Of a DNA stretch of 64,000 bases, positions 42,392-52,224 are shown piece after piece (position 1 is the first letter of the stretch; each line of letters opens with the position of its first letter). Origin of the DNA: Isoetes taiwanensis. Lineage: Eukaryota; Streptophyta; Lycopodiopsida; Isoetales; Isoetaceae. The notes beneath the pieces were generated by a model. The model had not been told where the DNA came from. It ran no database searches and saw only the letters and a program-made list of their open reading frames with translations. The position numbers were made by a program, and so were the translations under genes. The stretch spans positions 800,085 through 864,084 of the forward strand of contig JAJEKV010000085.1 in NCBI GenBank assembly GCA_021234155.1, in the 5' to 3' direction.

Positions 42392-42400
42392 TAGAGCATA

Positions 42401-43421
42401 CATAGACTTGGACAATATGACAGTGTTTTGATGTTTGGAATGTTCTGTCCTTAGCTGATTTATTTTCATATACTTTTCTACTTAAACGCTCACATTATTG
42501 GATCCCTTTGGCATTTAAAACACTGGCATTAATTTGCTTTAACTTCAGTAGAGGATGTTCAAGCTTCTCTAACTGTAGCATGGGCAATGGCTTGCAGGCC
42601 AAGTAATGGGGTGAACAGGAAGGGGGGTGAAGATGCCTTAGGATTTCCAATTCTTATGGTTAATTGACAACCGCTTTTTGGTTAATTCTTATGGTTAATC
42701 TTCTGAGTTATCTTGCAAGAGAAGGCAGCGCTAAGTGGGTGCCTTGTACACATATCATGGTCTGTTGTGGAAATGGGAAGAACTGAACCATGCTTGGTTC
42801 CAGAGTGGCTCAAAGGACGCACTGGGACTGGTGCAGGGTCAACACATTTTTTCCCATCAAGGAAATCAGCATATTAGATGGGTTTCAAGGCCGTTCAAAT
42901 GCTCTACGAGAGGTGAGCATCAAATATTTTCTGTATGTGAAGTTTTTCTTTCAAGTTAGCTTTTTGCACAAGGAACATGTCTTAACTATTAGTAATAAAT
43001 GTTGCCATAGGTGGGATTTCTTTGTGATCTTTGAGAATGAATGTTGCAATTACAAGGGCAAGAAGACAATCTTTGCATCATTTGTGATACGAAGACAATC
43101 TTTGCATCATTTGTGATCTTTGCTGCGAAAGTTGTCTCGTCGGGGGCTTCCTTAAAAGCCTTATTGATTATTTTGAGAAGAATGAGAAATATCTGAATGC
43201 CATGTATATATAGATTGCTAGGAAATTGTTAAAGCGGTTTATTAACTGTTTTGAAAAAAAATGGGTAACACTTGAATGCCATGTACATAAGAATGCATAC
43301 ATGCAATCATCAATTGAATCCCTTTGCCATGGAAATAATTTGTTTGTCTTCATGTTATTGTCGCGTTTTAGTAATTAATATTTAGGTCCATAAGGTCTAC
43401 CTATGTTTGTTTTTTAGTTAG
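42401..43421. other. Spacer with a 29-bp tandem duplication
   Basis: AAGACAATCTTTGCATCATT repeats at 43062 and 43091. No gene is supported. Confidence 0.5.
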
Positions 43422-43800
43422 GGCCCGAAGGGCCCAAAATTTTTTTAACACAACTATCATTAACATTATTAACATAAACCATTGCATTTAACACATTTAA
43501 ATTAAAATCCCCTTAAACCCCCCTTTGGTTTGGGTGCATATTCACGAGGGGGTTACGTGGGGGCGGCGAGAGCCTCAAAAATATATTCACAATACATGTA
43601 CAAAATTAACACCATTAAGTACATTCTCTCAAACCTTATAATATTTTGCAAACCTTAATATCTGATATACAAAAACTTGTACATGCATACCCCACAAACG
43701 AGGATCGCTATATGCGGTCGGATCTTGGAATAAAGTGCAAATATGCCCATCCGGAGATAGCTCTCGTTGCGAGGAACCCCCGTGTGAACCAACAACAAAT
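43422..43800. repeat. MITE-like block sharing parts with the 16.5-16.9 kb insertion
   Basis: The left part (TTTGGTTTGGGTGCATATTC, 43522-43545) matches 16733-16755 directly. The right part (TACATGCATACCCCACAAAC to CAACGAGAGC) matches 16755-16860 as reverse complement. The block therefore has long inverted sub-terminal sequences of its own. Confidence 0.55.
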
Positions 43801-44049
43801 CAAATCTCAACATTAGACCGATGATGATTTGCATCCATCTCTTTCTTATTGCAATAGGTTCACTAAAATGTTAGCTTGATAAGGCGACTCCAATAAATAT
43901 GATTGCGGATCTCCTCCCCCCCTCCCCCCTCCCCCCCCTTTCTTCCTTTTTTCTTTTGAAGGACATCAATCTATTCATCATCACATCACAAGTATAGTCT
44001 ATGTATCACAATACCAGGTATGTTATGCTAGGAGTTGCTTTGCATGTGA

Positions 44050-44275
44050 TTATCTAATATGTCTCTTGAGATGATAAAGATCTAATTCAATTCAATATAT
44101 GTGGCGGGGTTTAAGATCTCTACCACATGATCGGTTGGTCATACTTGAACATGTGACCTCGAGGTAATGGATTTTAAGGTCCCCATTACTAGACTAATGT
44201 TGCCCATACTTGAACCACGATCTCCGGTGTGGCGGTTTAAGGTCTTGCTACTAGACCATGCCACGAAGGGCATTA
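44050..44275 (-). mobile_element. SINE with tandem tRNA-like heads
   Basis: On the minus strand, A box TGGTCTAGTAG (44248-44258) and B box GTGGTTCAAGTAT (44206-44218) are followed by a second pair, TTAGTCTAGTAATGG (44183-44197) and ATGTTCAAGTAT (44141-44152). A third half-unit (GATCTTAAACCCCGCCACA) comes before an (AATTG)n tail at 44082-44096. Each unit shares CTTAAAnCC. Tandem tRNA-related monomers plus a short repeat tail define a composite SINE. Confidence 0.7.
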
Positions 44276-44424
44276 CAATTCGATTCTTGTATGGATGGGG
44301 CTTTTAAATGCTTATACATTTCTAGATATGGTTTAATGAGGACTTTATATATGGTAATGGCAAGTCAGTTGCCACGACTAGATATAAGTTCACATCACAC
44401 CCAATATATATGCCACTTCCTTCA

Positions 44425-44485
44425 TCTGAAGAATAGAATAGAAGAGATTTTTTAACGTCCACGAAGACCAATAGACAAAAACTAT
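44425..44485 (-). repeat. Microsatellite-tailed LINE 3' end, (TTCTA)n tail
   Basis: The minus strand reads CTATTGGTCTTCGTGGACG, then TTAAAAAATC and a TTCTATTCTATTCTTC tail. Confidence 0.6.
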
Positions 44486-44639
44486 GAAATGTCCAACAAT
44501 TCCTAGAATGTCCTTCAGGGCTTTCTGAAATTAGGAAAGCTATACAAAGTAAAAAATGCAATAAAATACAAATAGCTTACTTCTCACAACAAGACTAGCT
44601 ATATCCACAGGGAACACATTGACATATTCATATAAGGCC

Positions 44640-44795
44640 TACTGCAAAGTTTTTCCCACGAGAATGCTTTAGGGTTGTGAGTTTTTTAATTCTGCATAGT
44701 AATAAGTTTACTATGTTATCATAGTATTGATCCCATAGACCTCTTGATCTTCGCGGACGAATAAAAATAATTCAATTCAATTCAAGTTAAGACAT
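44640..44795 (+). repeat. Microsatellite-tailed LINE 3' end, (AATTC)n tail
   Basis: AGTAATAAGTTTACTATG, then GATCCCATAGACCTCTTGAT, CTTCGCGGACGAATAAAAAT and AATTC repeats. This is the same order as in the better preserved end at 47040-47150. Confidence 0.65.
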
Positions 44796-44830
44796 TACAC
44801 ATGGAAAGTTTTTGATGATTCATTGCATCT

Positions 44831-45365
44831 ATGAACACCATTAGGGATGAAAAAATTAAATTTATCCAAGCTCTACATACAGAGGCAGATCGCCATAGCT
44901 TGAGGCAATATCTTGACGCTCGTTTCCTCAGCAAGCTTTGGGATGCCAGTGCCCTTGAACAAGTCAAGACAGCACACTACCAGTGCCACATAAATCCCAC
45001 ATTGGAACGAGGCCCGCAATGTTATCTGCATACCCATTTGCCTATGAAAAGACACAGACTCATTGCCTCTATTCGTGTAGGTGCACACCATCTTCGAATT
45101 GAGACAGGCAAATGGATTGGAAAGCCACGTCAGAACATGCTTTGTTAATGCTGCCAAATGGGAGCCATTGAGGATGAGTGCCATATCCTTCAAACCTGTC
45201 CATCGTATGATCAAAATGGGACGCTATCTTGCCGAATTTTGGTCAAGCCCGGCCGGTACGCTACATGTAATATTGAGCACGGCTTCTGTAAGAATGCTAG
45301 GATCATACCTTCAGGAGGTCATGGATATGCGAGAACAGCTATGTCCTCGGACACACACTTGATAT
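44831..45365 (+). pseudogene. LINE ORF2 C-terminus with zinc-binding (zf-RVT-type) motif
   Basis: The frame reads RQYLDARFLSKLWDASALEQ, then RHRLIASIRVGAHHLRIETG. After a shift it continues MGAIEDECHILQTCPSYD, a motif (EDE-H-L-CP-Y) typical of the C-terminal zinc segment of plant LINE ORF2 proteins. It is broken at about 45365 by the GC-palindrome block. Part of the microsatellite-tailed LINE family. Confidence 0.7.
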
Positions 45366-45380
45366 GTACATATCATAATA

Positions 45381-45430
45381 TATACAAGAAATTTATCGCG
45401 GCGGCCAAGGACGCCGCGAACATTTCTCTT
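45381..45430. repeat. GC palindrome family copy
   Basis: ATATATACAAGAAATTTAT precedes a 22-base palindrome (45397-45418, one mismatch) and AACATTTCTCTTC follows. It sits at the end of a LINE ORF2 remnant. Confidence 0.75.
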
Positions 45431-45488
45431 CACTTCACTCAGTATTGGTTTGAAAATGTGTGCAAAGTTAGAACAATGTTGTGTTCTA

Positions 45489-45855
45489 CCTCCTAGACGT
45501 TTTCTCTGCAGGTTGGAGCTGTGGAAGACGAATGCCACACCCTTCAGAGTTGCCCGGCATATGATGTCATTCGGACACGCTATGCTGAGCAATTCCATCC
45601 TGGCCAGCCCCTGCATGAGATGCTGAGCACAAGCCCCACGGGCACTTACCTGATGCATGTACATATTTCTGTCTATATTTGTATTTGTTTTTGTATTTGT
45701 ATAGTTTGACAGCAAGCCTATTCCTGTCACAGTTTTTTCCCCAAACAACCCTTTAGGGAGTGGAGGGGTTTTTTTAACCCAGACAGTAATACGCTTGGTG
45801 CGCCTCTTATTGGATCCCATAGGCCAATTGGCCTCCGTGGACGATAAAAACTCTA
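45489..45855 (+). mobile_element. LINE 3' fragment (zinc motif and 3' end)
   Basis: The frame reads VEDECHTLQSCPAYDVIRTR, then a hydrophobic end VHISVYICICFCICIV and a stop. A 3' UTR follows (TTTGACAGC ... GACAGTAATA) and ends GGCCTCCGTGGACGATAAAA without a long tail. Confidence 0.75.
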
Positions 45856-47155
45856 TTGTACATTTTGCAAAGCGTCTGATATGCGCGTCAATCTTGCCAA
45901 GACTAAGGTGGTTCTCATATCATCCTCACGTCAGCCGAGGATCCCTTCCTTCAGTTACCGAGGGCAGAATGTGGAAGTGGCATCCACATACAAATATTTA
46001 GGAGTGGAGTTTCCTTCTACTACGCACTAAGACACATCCATACGACACACAGTGGCGGTGGGGCTGGAAGGCACTATATGCAATGCAAAACAATAGTCAT
46101 AGAGCAGAGTTGTATGATTGGGCCCATCAGTCACACATGTTCAAGGTGGCCTTAGTGGAACCTGTCCTTTTATATGGGGTTGAAGTATGGGGCCCAGTAG
46201 TATCCCTCGCTACTTGGAATGACTTGGAGCAGGTGCAAAAAGCCTTCTTGGTACGAGCACTAGGGGTGAAGTCCACGGGATGCTTGCCTCTTGAGGGCTG
46301 ACCCTTGATTGCCACATTGTCTATTTTGAAGGTGGTCAATATGGACCCGATGCTCGTCTCCCTAACCTAGCTTATATCATGGCAATGGGGGCCGCAGTGC
46401 CTCAAGGCCTCTTTGAGAGAAAAGAGAGCTCAATGGTTGGCTAGATGGAATGTGCGTGAGCACGAGGTGCATACATGTGTAAACGAGGTGATTGCCATAG
46501 CTTGAGGCAATATCTTGGCGCTTGCTTCCTCGGCAAGCTTTGGGATCAAAGATGCCCTTGAGCAATTAAGACATCACACTACCGGCGCCACATAAATCCC
46601 ACATTGGAGCGAGGCGCAATGCTACTGCGTACCCACTTGCCCATGAAAAGCTTGAGACTCATTGCCTCCATTAAATGCGGGGCACACCATCTTTGAATTG
46701 AGACGGGCGCTAGGACAGGCTCTGTTAATGCTGCCAAATGGGAGTCATTGAGGATGAATCTCATACCCTTCAAAGTTGCCTAGCATATGATCAAATCCGG
46801 ACGGCTATCTTTGAGTTGGTTAGGCTGGCGCGCTACATGTGACATTGAGCCGCGGCTTCGATGCAGTCTTTGGGATCATACCGGGGAGAGGTTATGGACA
46901 TGCGAGATCAACTATGTTCTCGGGCACACACTTGACATGTATATATACATTTATCTCATGATGATGTATACTTGTACAGTTTGACAGCATTCTTATTATT
47001 GCCACGGTTTTTCCCTCAAAAACCCTTCGGGGCGGGGGTTTTTTAACGTGGACAGTAATAAGTTTGTTGCGCTCCTTCTGGGTCCCATAGGCCGATTGGC
47101 CTCAATGGATGATAAAAATCATTATTATTCTTCTTCTTCTTCTTCTTCTATTCTG
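45856..47155 (+). mobile_element. LINE copy, 5'-truncated in the RT thumb, (TTC)n tail
   Basis: It enters in the RT C-terminus (SDMRVNLAKTKVVLISSS, then YKYLGVEFP), continues VALVEPVLLYGVEVWGP and DLEQVQKAFLVRALGVKS, the zinc-segment region, and the 3' end GGCCGATTGGCCTCAATGGA with TTC repeats (47130-47148). Several frameshifts and stops are present. LYGVEVWGP is typical of LINEs with a long RT C-terminus. Confidence 0.8.
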
Positions 47156-47447
47156 TGACTCACTTATTTTTACATGCATCAAACCCTTGAGCCATCTAAA
47201 ATTGCCAACGTCCAAATAAGATAAAGTTTGATTGTTGGGATGATGTAATCTTAGGTAAGATTTTGAAAATGTTAGTCTATCGTGCACTTCATCTAAACCC
47301 CATGGTTAAAAGGCGCACAACAATGGATTGGAGATATGCCTTACGCTTTGATGAAGTTTAATCATCATATTGTTGAGCTTAAAATGTATAATTTTTATGT
47401 TTGTGGTCAACCTTGCTTCAGCAAGCAAGACACATAAACGAAGAGGC
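47156..47447. other. Spacer, no gene seen
   Basis: Unremarkable AT-rich sequence between the LINE tail and the retroposed insertion. Confidence 0.4.
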
Positions 47448-47460
47448 ATAACGACTCTCT

Positions 47461-47462
47461 CT

Positions 47463-47494
<32 letters not shown>

Positions 47495-48638
47495 GAAAGT
47501 AAGAAGTTTTTGTATTGATCAGATAGGAAAAATTACAATACAAAGATCCCTTATGGATCAGATATAATTTAAGCACAAATGATCCCATATGGATCCAAAA
47601 TCATATCTGCAGCTACCGTATATATAAGTCTTCTCTCAACCTCTTCTTCCGTTTAACAACAGAATACTACAGGAGCAAAATACTCATTTTCCAGAAAGTG
47701 CAGATAAATCTTGAATGCTCTAAAACAACTATACGCAAAAGTAGAGATGAAGAGAAAAAAGAGAAAAAGAGTAATCGGCGGTCTCCACTTTGCTCAAAAG
47801 AAGGCACATGTGCTTCAATCTTGAATCAATTATCTGATTGGATACCAAAAGAGAAATTAAAAGAGATCTTTGCATTGTTGGGATGTGCGGTCGGCCCACG
47901 AAAAACTAGACACACGACCCGGCCGTAAAGCTCTCTCAAAGCACGGTTCATAATATCCGGTCTTGATATGGAAGCCTCGTCACCGGACACAATCAAATCC
48001 CTAGCTCGGCAATCTCAAGTAATCTGTCATCTTGTTTCAAATCCATAGAATAATGATCAAAGAACTTACTCTGCCCTCTTCCAAGAAAACATTCTAAATC
48101 TTTCTGCTAGCAAGAAAGAGCAGGAGGAGAGGGAAAATCCATCTGCTTGAAAGATCACGGAAAATTAAGACTATGATGCTAAATTCAAGAACTGTTTTTT
48201 CCAACCAAGAATGCAAAGATTCTACTCCACCTTATAAGCCTAATTTGCTCTTTTCGATTGTGTTTTGCGGTAAAAGGCGGCTGCATCTTGCATCTGTCTA
48301 AGCTAAAACAGAATGACGGCAGCATCTTGCATCTAAGCATAAAACAGAATGCTTCTTATAGTAGAAGCATAGAGTAGACAGACCACGTTAGTGGCTTGGC
48401 AGCATACCCTGGTGAGAACCGCCACAAATTGCTCTCAAATGAAACATCAAGGGAAGAAACCAGAAACTCACTTGTAGACGGCAAACCCTTGCTAGCCCCC
48501 ACATCTTTGAAAGATCCCCGTTATGCTGCGGCGGTGCAGTTGAGAGGGAGGGGCGGCCCCCTCTCCCCGGCCGCCCTAGCCGCTAGCTTGAGCCGGAGGC
48601 GGAGGCGCTGCCAAGAAACGTCATCCTCTCATAATCAT
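47461..48638 (-). mobile_element. 1.18-kb polyadenylated retroposed insertion with 13-bp TSD
   Basis: ATAACGACTCTCT occurs at 47448-47460 and again at 48639-48651. Between them the minus strand runs from a GC-rich 5' part (48638) to a 3' end ACTTCTTACTTTC plus A28-30, preceded by AATACAAAA. This is the mark of LINE-machinery insertion. I see no intact ORF. It may be a short LINE derivative or a processed transcript of an unknown gene. The T run also adjoins a CTCTCTC tract. Confidence 0.85.
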
Positions 48639-48651
48639 ATAACGACTCTCT

Positions 48652-49152
48652 TCCACTGGACTGAAGAGCAATCCATCTTCTTTTCATCCATATTTTGGGT
48701 CCTGTTATTGCTGGAAATGCTCTTCAGATCTTCTGCTTTTGTAGATTGAATGAACACAAGCAACGCACAAAAATACTTGAAATGGCAGGAAACTCAAAAT
48801 CTTCCAACATGCATTTGTCACATGCTATACTTTAGAATACGTCCAAAATATTACATAAGGCTCAGAAAGATTCCCAGAGCAACGAAAAAAGAAAAGATCC
48901 CACCTATGCATTTGCAGCAATGACAAACATATCAGAAGCTCCATTAAATGAAGTGTCATAAAATAACTAAAATAGTGGAAAGTACCTTATTTGTACAAAT
49001 ACATTTGTTCAACACCTGCAATTCTCAGAAAACCATTTCCATACAGATATCCAAGTTAAACAAATACGTTCAATACCATTCAAAAAACCATAACCCAAAC
49101 ATGTTTAATATGCAACATAGATATGCCATGGAATTATTTGGTGCAGCAGATC
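48652..49152. other. Spacer, no gene seen
   Basis: Short chance ORFs only. Confidence 0.4.
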
Positions 49153-50180
49153 TTACCCTCCATAAAAAACAAATGAAAGAGAATATGAACATGAGAAAAT
49201 TTGCCCCCCTAAGATAAGATATACACAAGAGGCAGAAAGGACACTACAAAGGCACAGGATTGGCCTTTTAATCAAATCAATACAATCTGGTTGGACAATC
49301 AGCGCATGCATATCACTAAACAATATTTTATCAAAGCCACTTTCTTCATGATTGTCCATTTTGCCTTGAGAATTTGCAAAATCGCCATCACCAAGCTCTA
49401 CAGGGAGTTCATCATCATAAGCAGTTAAATTATATTTCTCCCCAGGGACCTAAGAACCTAGAATACTTCATACATAGATGGGTGATTGGTTTGGAAATAC
49501 TACAACACATGAACATGCCAACTTCAAACTGATGTAACTCATCATCCACCCCTACTCCCACTAAAGTTCTCTCCCGACATCAAACCCGATTCACGACTAA
49601 TCACGCCCACTCTACCAAATTACCCCAAAGTTCCCACGTTAACATCCGGGGTTTTGGCACATCCGCGAGCTCGAAGTACTACTCCAAAGCTGCAAACATC
49701 TCCTTTAGTGGTAGAAACTCCTGTTCTAGAATACTCAGGTGGAACATGTCCAGCATCTTCAAATACACCATTTGAGATAATATTCACATGAGTAGAGGAT
49801 GTATCAACTATCTTGGAGATGCCAAAGTCTATGATCCTGGCATCAAAGTCCTCGTTTAAAAGAATGCTACGAGGGCTGAAATTTCCGTAAATAATATGAG
49901 GCTTACAACTATGCAATCAAGCAAGAACGAGCAGCGCCAAGAGCAATCCTCAACCTTGTTGGCCAGCCTAACCTAGATTCACCATCCACTTCATAAAGCC
50001 AACGGTAAAGGGTACTATTAATCATGTGTTTATATATACGTAGTCTTTCTGGGCCAGCAATGCAGTAGCCTAAAAGTGGCACAAGATTTTGATATCTTAC
50101 CTTCCCCAGGCCATACATCTCAGATTTGATGCAGATTCGCCTCTGCATCGGCAGTTTACCTTACCTGTGATGCATAAAAT
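49153..50180 (-). pseudogene. BIR-like LRR receptor pseudokinase, C-terminal half, broken
   Basis: On the minus strand IKSEMYGLGKVRYQNLVPLL, GYCIAGPERL and RLGWPTRLRIALGAA (50148-49920) lead, after a short deletion, to IIYGNFSPRSILL (catalytic loop without the HRD Asp), IIDFGISKI, and PPEYSRTGVSTTKGDVCSFG (49880-49680). A further frame carries YNLTAYDDELPVELGDGDF (49450-49390) at the expected C-terminus. The order, the missing HRD Asp and the PPEYSRT block match BAK1-interacting receptor-like kinases (BIR), plasma-membrane regulators of BAK1. The receptor and transmembrane part is absent, and at least two frameshifts break it. Confidence 0.75.
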
Positions 50181-50334
50181 ACTTTGCTTTCACTATAAGC
50201 GGATCAGATTTATGGCGACTTGTTACTCTGCACTTTCTTCCTTGACATTTTTTTGGAGTTCTAAGTTCAACTGTTTGCAGAGCAAAAATTGCTTTCTAAA
50301 TCCATGAAGACCCCAAATGTGTCGTGCTCCCATT

Positions 50335-50405
50335 ATGCAGCCTCAACAAGAACTCATTATTATGCAGCCTCGGCAGGAACTCATGATTATGCAGCCTCGA
50401 CCGTA
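50335..50405 (+). repeat. 27-bp tandem repeat
   Basis: TATGCAGCCTCGGCAGGAAC and variants repeat three times with a 27-base period, giving YAAS-GTH repeats in one frame. Confidence 0.75.
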
Positions 50406-51225
50406 AGAAATTCAAGGGTCGATACTCTAGGCCGATTGAAGAAGCTTTTGCGAAATAAAGCTCACAGCTGCTACATCCTCGATTGATTGCTCTCCTTCAA
50501 TTTCTGATGCCCTAAAAAACATGTGAGAAGAAAGGAAAATAAAAATGTCATTGCATCTCATTGCAAGCTATCCACACACAGCGGATGTTCGACATCTTGA
50601 CCCGTGAGAAGTATGGCGTGAGAGAAGAGCTTCTCCCCAGCTTTATTTAAGCTATGCCAGCGGCCGGTATCGAGTTCCGCCGGGGAGATGAAAAAAAAAA
50701 AAAAAAAGGAAAGAAAGCATTGGCATGTTGATAAACCGCCCGACAACACCAAATTCACGGCGGCCGAATTTTATAAGAAAGTTAAATACAAAAGATTGAG
50801 GGCGAGGGGAGAAAATAACAAATTTTGTAGGGGCGGAAAAAAGAGAAACTCCTTTATATATGTTTAGATATAAGATTATTAGAATGGGTGGTTTCATCAT
50901 TACCCCCCATCCATGCATGCCCATGGATGGGCATCTTAATCCCATCCGTTCATTCAAGAGCTTAGCGGTCAAGATCTTTGCCACATAGGCATGGAGCATC
51001 TTTGGGTCATGGGTGTGGGTCATGCATGGGGCATGCCGATGCCTCTAGGCCGTCGGATCAAAGGGGTAGCTGAAATCTAGGCCGTTAATTGTGGATCGAG
51101 AAGGCATAAAGGAAAGTGCCAAAAAGTGGATTTGGTGTAGCGGATCTTAGTCGTTAGATAAAAAGTGAGGATAAATCCTAGCCATTAGATTTTTATATTC
51201 AATTGCAACTTTTTTTTTTTTTAAG
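50406..51225. other. Spacer, no gene seen
   Basis: A 17-base A run lies at 50691-50707. GCCGTCGGATC/GCCGTTA motifs (51040-51200) loosely recall the repeats at 23.9 and 25.3 kb. No supported gene. Confidence 0.4.
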
Positions 51226-52011
51226 GAAGGAAGGAAGGAAGGTTCTTTTTATCGTCATGAGGAGGCCAATTCGGCCTATGGGACCCAAATTACAGGTGCG
51301 GCAAGCGTTGCTACCGAATTAAAAACCCCCTTAGGAGGGAAAACCGCCGCATGACAACAAGTGGCTGGTAGGTAGTCCTACAAATATACATATACACATG
51401 AATTCCAGGCACCTCGGGTAGGCTCAGGGGCGAGATGAGTCGCATGAGATCAAAAACTCACAGGAGCCAAGGGATCGCCCGGCAGCGTCTTGAGTGCTTC
51501 GTCGAGAGGGGGAACCGAGTCGCACCAAGAGAATGTAGCGAGCGAATCGACTATAGGTTGGGCTGACTCACGGAAGGCATGGCTTTCATCCTCGACAACC
51601 CCCAGCCGGCAACAACGACAAAGCCCGTCTGTCTGGGCGGCTCTCCAACCCACTTAAGGCCCGTCTCAAGCCGAAGATGGTGGGCCTATGCTCGAATGGG
51701 CCAGCGATGATCCTAGCGCTTCTTCATGGGCAGCGAGAATGCGGAGGTAGATTTTGTGGGCCTCGAACTAGGGTGGGGTTTATGTCTTTGTTTGTAGTGT
51801 GTCATCTTTACTGTTCCAGAGCATGGTGGTCCCAGAGCTTCCCCAGGAAACAAGAGTCCAAGTACCCCCTCAGTCTATCCCGGCCGGCGCCTATGTGCAC
51901 CTGGACGCACCTATGTGCGTCTACGTTCCAGCGCGCTAGCCACTGGGCTCTCTTGTCCTTCCAACAAGCCCCGAAGTGGTTCTTGGGCTGCATCGCCCTG
52001 CAGTAAGCCAA
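51226..52011 (-). mobile_element. LINE copy, 5'-truncated, (TTCC)n tail
   Basis: Minus-strand frames read KDKRAQWLARWNVDAHRCVQ, YLDSCFLGKLWDHHALEQ and GVVEDESHAF before the 3' UTR. The shared terminus GGCCTCCTCATGACGATAAA is followed by a TTCC tail (51231-51243). The LARWNV and EDE-H blocks match the copies at 44.8 and 46.4 kb. Confidence 0.75.
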
Positions 52012-52224
52012 GTGCGAGGCGAGAGAGGAGATGAGGTGGCACTCTTATTAATAAAAATGTAGTGAGGTGGTTCCTAGTTGGACTTTCTAGGAAGCTTCCT
52101 TTTTTTAATTGCCTTCAAAGATAGGTAACTTGCACTAGAGGAGTCGGATCAAGGTGGGGCCTATGTCATTGGATTCCTCTCATTGAGAGATTTTCAATGA
52201 GTTGTGCTTTGGCTTGGTTCCATC

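Noticed and set aside
43911-43950. C/T-rich tract as a triplex or polypyrimidine regulatory site
   Set aside because: Simple low-complexity tract without a nearby gene.
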